Of a DNA stretch of 64,000 nt, positions 63,401 through 64,000 are shown one piece after another. The notes beneath the pieces were generated by a model. It saw only the letters and a program-made list of their open reading frames with translations, was not told the origin of the DNA and ran no database searches. Made by a program: the position numbers and the translations under genes. The DNA lies in assembly GCF_003031675.1 (NCBI RefSeq), contig NZ_PYWX01000032.1:1-64000 (forward strand), in the 5' to 3' direction. Every line of letters begins with the position of its first letter. Within the stretch, counting starts at the first letter, position 1. Source of the stretch: Pseudomonas palleroniana. GTDB taxonomy: Bacteria > Pseudomonadota > Gammaproteobacteria > Pseudomonadales > Pseudomonadaceae.

Positions 63401-64000
63401 CGTTGATACCCGGCCATCCAAAGCACGCACAGCTGCCGGTACCCACGACGTTCAGCAGCGCAAAGATCGGCCGCATTGTCGAGGGCGTACTGAGTAACAG
63501 CTTTGCCATGCCGCGTGAGCCTTTGCTCCGCTATGCCAACCAGCCCACCGACTATCAACGCCGCCGTGCATTCCCGTTTGGCTCCGAGGACGTTTTCGGC
63601 CCTGAAAACCTGCGGATGGTCTTGGGCCTGCTGCCCTTTGTCGGCGCCTTCGCCGATGTCGCGGAGGGCAAGACGGCGCAAGGGGTACGCGGGATATTGA
63701 TCGATTTCGCCTCGTTCGCAGTGACCGGTGGGTTAGCGGGTGTGAAGAGCTTTTACAGAGGGCTGAAAGTGGTATTGCCATTTAATGGCAGGGCATTTTC
63801 CATGCAGGGGTTCGCGGGGGTATCACCGTTTTTTCGCAGCGTGCTCAATCCGTTGGATGGCGCCATTGGGGTATTGAAAACGGGGCAGAAGGTGGCGGCT
63901 TTCGGTAAAAACTTCATGCGCGGAGAGTTGCGCGCCCTGGGGGCGGATATCTACCTGCCTGCAACTGTGTTTGAAAAGTGTCGCTGGGGGGCCGGCGTGT
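60499..64000 (+). CDS. Very large toxin/effector-like protein (3' end outside window)
   Basis: The frame is open from ATG 60499 to the right edge, 1,167 codons without a stop; GAGAGGAAAT lies upstream. No signal peptide; the N-terminus (MSLIQVNPYNRFSHLPPASD) is low in structure. No catalytic motif is recognised. The last third has a hydrophobic helical stretch: LGLLPFVGAFADVAEG near 1039-1054, then IDFASFAVTGGLAGV near 1063, the sort of region found before variable C-terminal toxin domains in large pseudomonad toxins. The true function may lie outside the window. Base composition is like the flanking genes. Confidence 0.88.
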   Translation, partial: MSLIQVNPYNRFSHLPPASDGAVSNPSTRDKRGATAAVAEAPRRFPSEENAPKGDATLQTKVGRWLSSGVAPEPLIPRNASIGPFISQYQQALSEPPVQDWFRAKGLKISTVRVFSDSVVGVVSRDGKDTFVRFTTTDGSGWWEAGGKLRKVQKILSPSDLGIPANMPSEPIPRDIILDFYGVQPAKNEQAAPALGAHLKRNGWPPISVEKRQQWRDAFTRTVTANSDATARSGLAEQLRQRLRGLKEGEALRLDEQAYVAPPGSSLERNSQLPRQAFVELLASPAFRDFLEKIGLDSVGDRFRISQGELQQCDAKGTWRSLQAYFDDEVGKNPDPGVQAMKSRLQALVEQSQKTGNALYSTDTWDMRQAVDFFGLSSPTTLEQGRDVQAWLDTRWPEPPLTADYAALTPYTWTPGALTAADCEVLKTGAASVAGLFDSFLATPDPWQALSADPDRRLTAFFDSPAAVTQAEALAKELKLFDVADGQPLPRAQRHALLATALKLNLQGSLPGKPGEVAGYAIYQPANFGRTQKEVRADIERHLREKGASAESAPFLAHMFLAQAAPEMLLKPDPQLPASIPQVLKQNPDDVRMGSPAWLAMRLGCGIAEALAGPGSSRAMNATQVNALARLQPQNPEQEALIKGVGTLPLLEWAVMAGVFPKPLDGKYTAQNYQAAAQAFTEQQNSLRDAFQTLTAEPPSMTRLLVEQLTLLFPEMSEDEIRGFTLRRVADPRQHGQPHEVLLTEFLLAEQDSPGALVAFNTWLNEYRAGKAKYKFEHPRISQADFDERIKKLPKIAPLVAPAIERYVADCRAAQATVLKLMFAQLPLEDRKALEVGQIEFFSLREETGEAIEDDEGADSKVAEHKGTHGTLIRYETGAVEPRFGYFEVFPGAMRIVKRDDLSYTLPLGGQVEVGQKPHGPFAYVRREFRHTKPASFDFAAYKTGSEPKAGVQSSVIIEKAATDLPATLIPGHPKHAQLPVPTTFSSAKIGRIVEGVLSNSFAMPREPLLRYANQPTDYQRRRAFPFGSEDVFGPENLRMVLGLLPFVGAFADVAEGKTAQGVRGILIDFASFAVTGGLAGVKSFYRGLKVVLPFNGRAFSMQGFAGVSPFFRSVLNPLDGAIGVLKTGQKVAAFGKNFMRGELRALGADIYLPATVFEKCRWGAGV

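Overview
The window looks like a chromosome segment of a fluorescent-group Pseudomonas. The coding is GC-rich, and the proteins are Pseudomonas-like: class Ia NrdB, a LigD/Ku pair, LpxO, UppP, many LysR and MFS genes. The intergenic spaces carry REP/REPIN repeats of the 'GTGGGAGGGGGCTTGC' and 'GCGGGCTTGCCCCGCGC' types. I saw no rRNA, tRNA, CRISPR array or transposase gene. All family calls come from reading the sequence; no database search was run.

Left part (1-25 kb) is mostly nutrient uptake and catabolism. It opens with the start of nrdB (minus strand) and two NrdR boxes. A plus-strand cluster follows: formaldehyde-activating-enzyme homologue, aldo/keto reductase, semialdehyde dehydrogenase and MFS transporter. 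A long minus-strand cluster (15.8 to 6.0 kb) encodes a 2-oxoglutarate/Fe(II) oxygenase, a DddP-like M24 enzyme, a tiny Cys-rich leader ORF, a Tat-exported oligopeptide-type binding protein, two permeases, a fused double ATPase, a porin and a LysR regulator. A second LysR gene is divergent from it. A third catabolic cluster (18.3-25.0 kb) has LysR, an AldA-like dehydrogenase, an MFS transporter, an enolase-superfamily enzyme and a GMC oxidoreductase. Several of these genes have an AACAACAA-type (Hfq/Crc) motif just before the start codon, which suggests shared catabolite repression.

Middle part (25-46 kb): a sulfonate-type ABC transporter, a molybdopterin-binding Mop protein, a PatB/MalY lyase, and a small operon (AhpD-like, GNAT, flavin reductase) divergent from a MocR regulator with an inverted repeat between them. 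After that come gamma-glutamyltransferase, a kinase-only NadR-like protein with PnuC, a chemoreceptor, UppP, assorted regulators, an aldehyde dehydrogenase, AzoR, a hydrolase and an MFS gene. Around 34.4 kb a 219-bp element with 18-bp terminal inverted repeats sits inside a REP sequence that is duplicated on both sides, so it looks like a MITE carrying a REPIN. Around 46.0 kb an 87-bp unit containing a terminator is tandemly duplicated.

Right part (46-64 kb): the ABC-F protein YbiT, an MFS gene, a methyltransferase, a Wzz-type chain-length protein, LpxO, a Ku/LigD end-joining pair in which LigD lacks its ligase domain, a periplasmic PQQ sugar dehydrogenase, a TetR regulator with a perfect palindromic operator, a PLD-type phosphatidylserine synthase, and a very large open frame (over 1,167 codons) that runs off the window. 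That last frame looks like a large toxin or effector. Its leader can fold so as to hide its ribosome binding site and shows GGA motifs suggestive of RsmA control.
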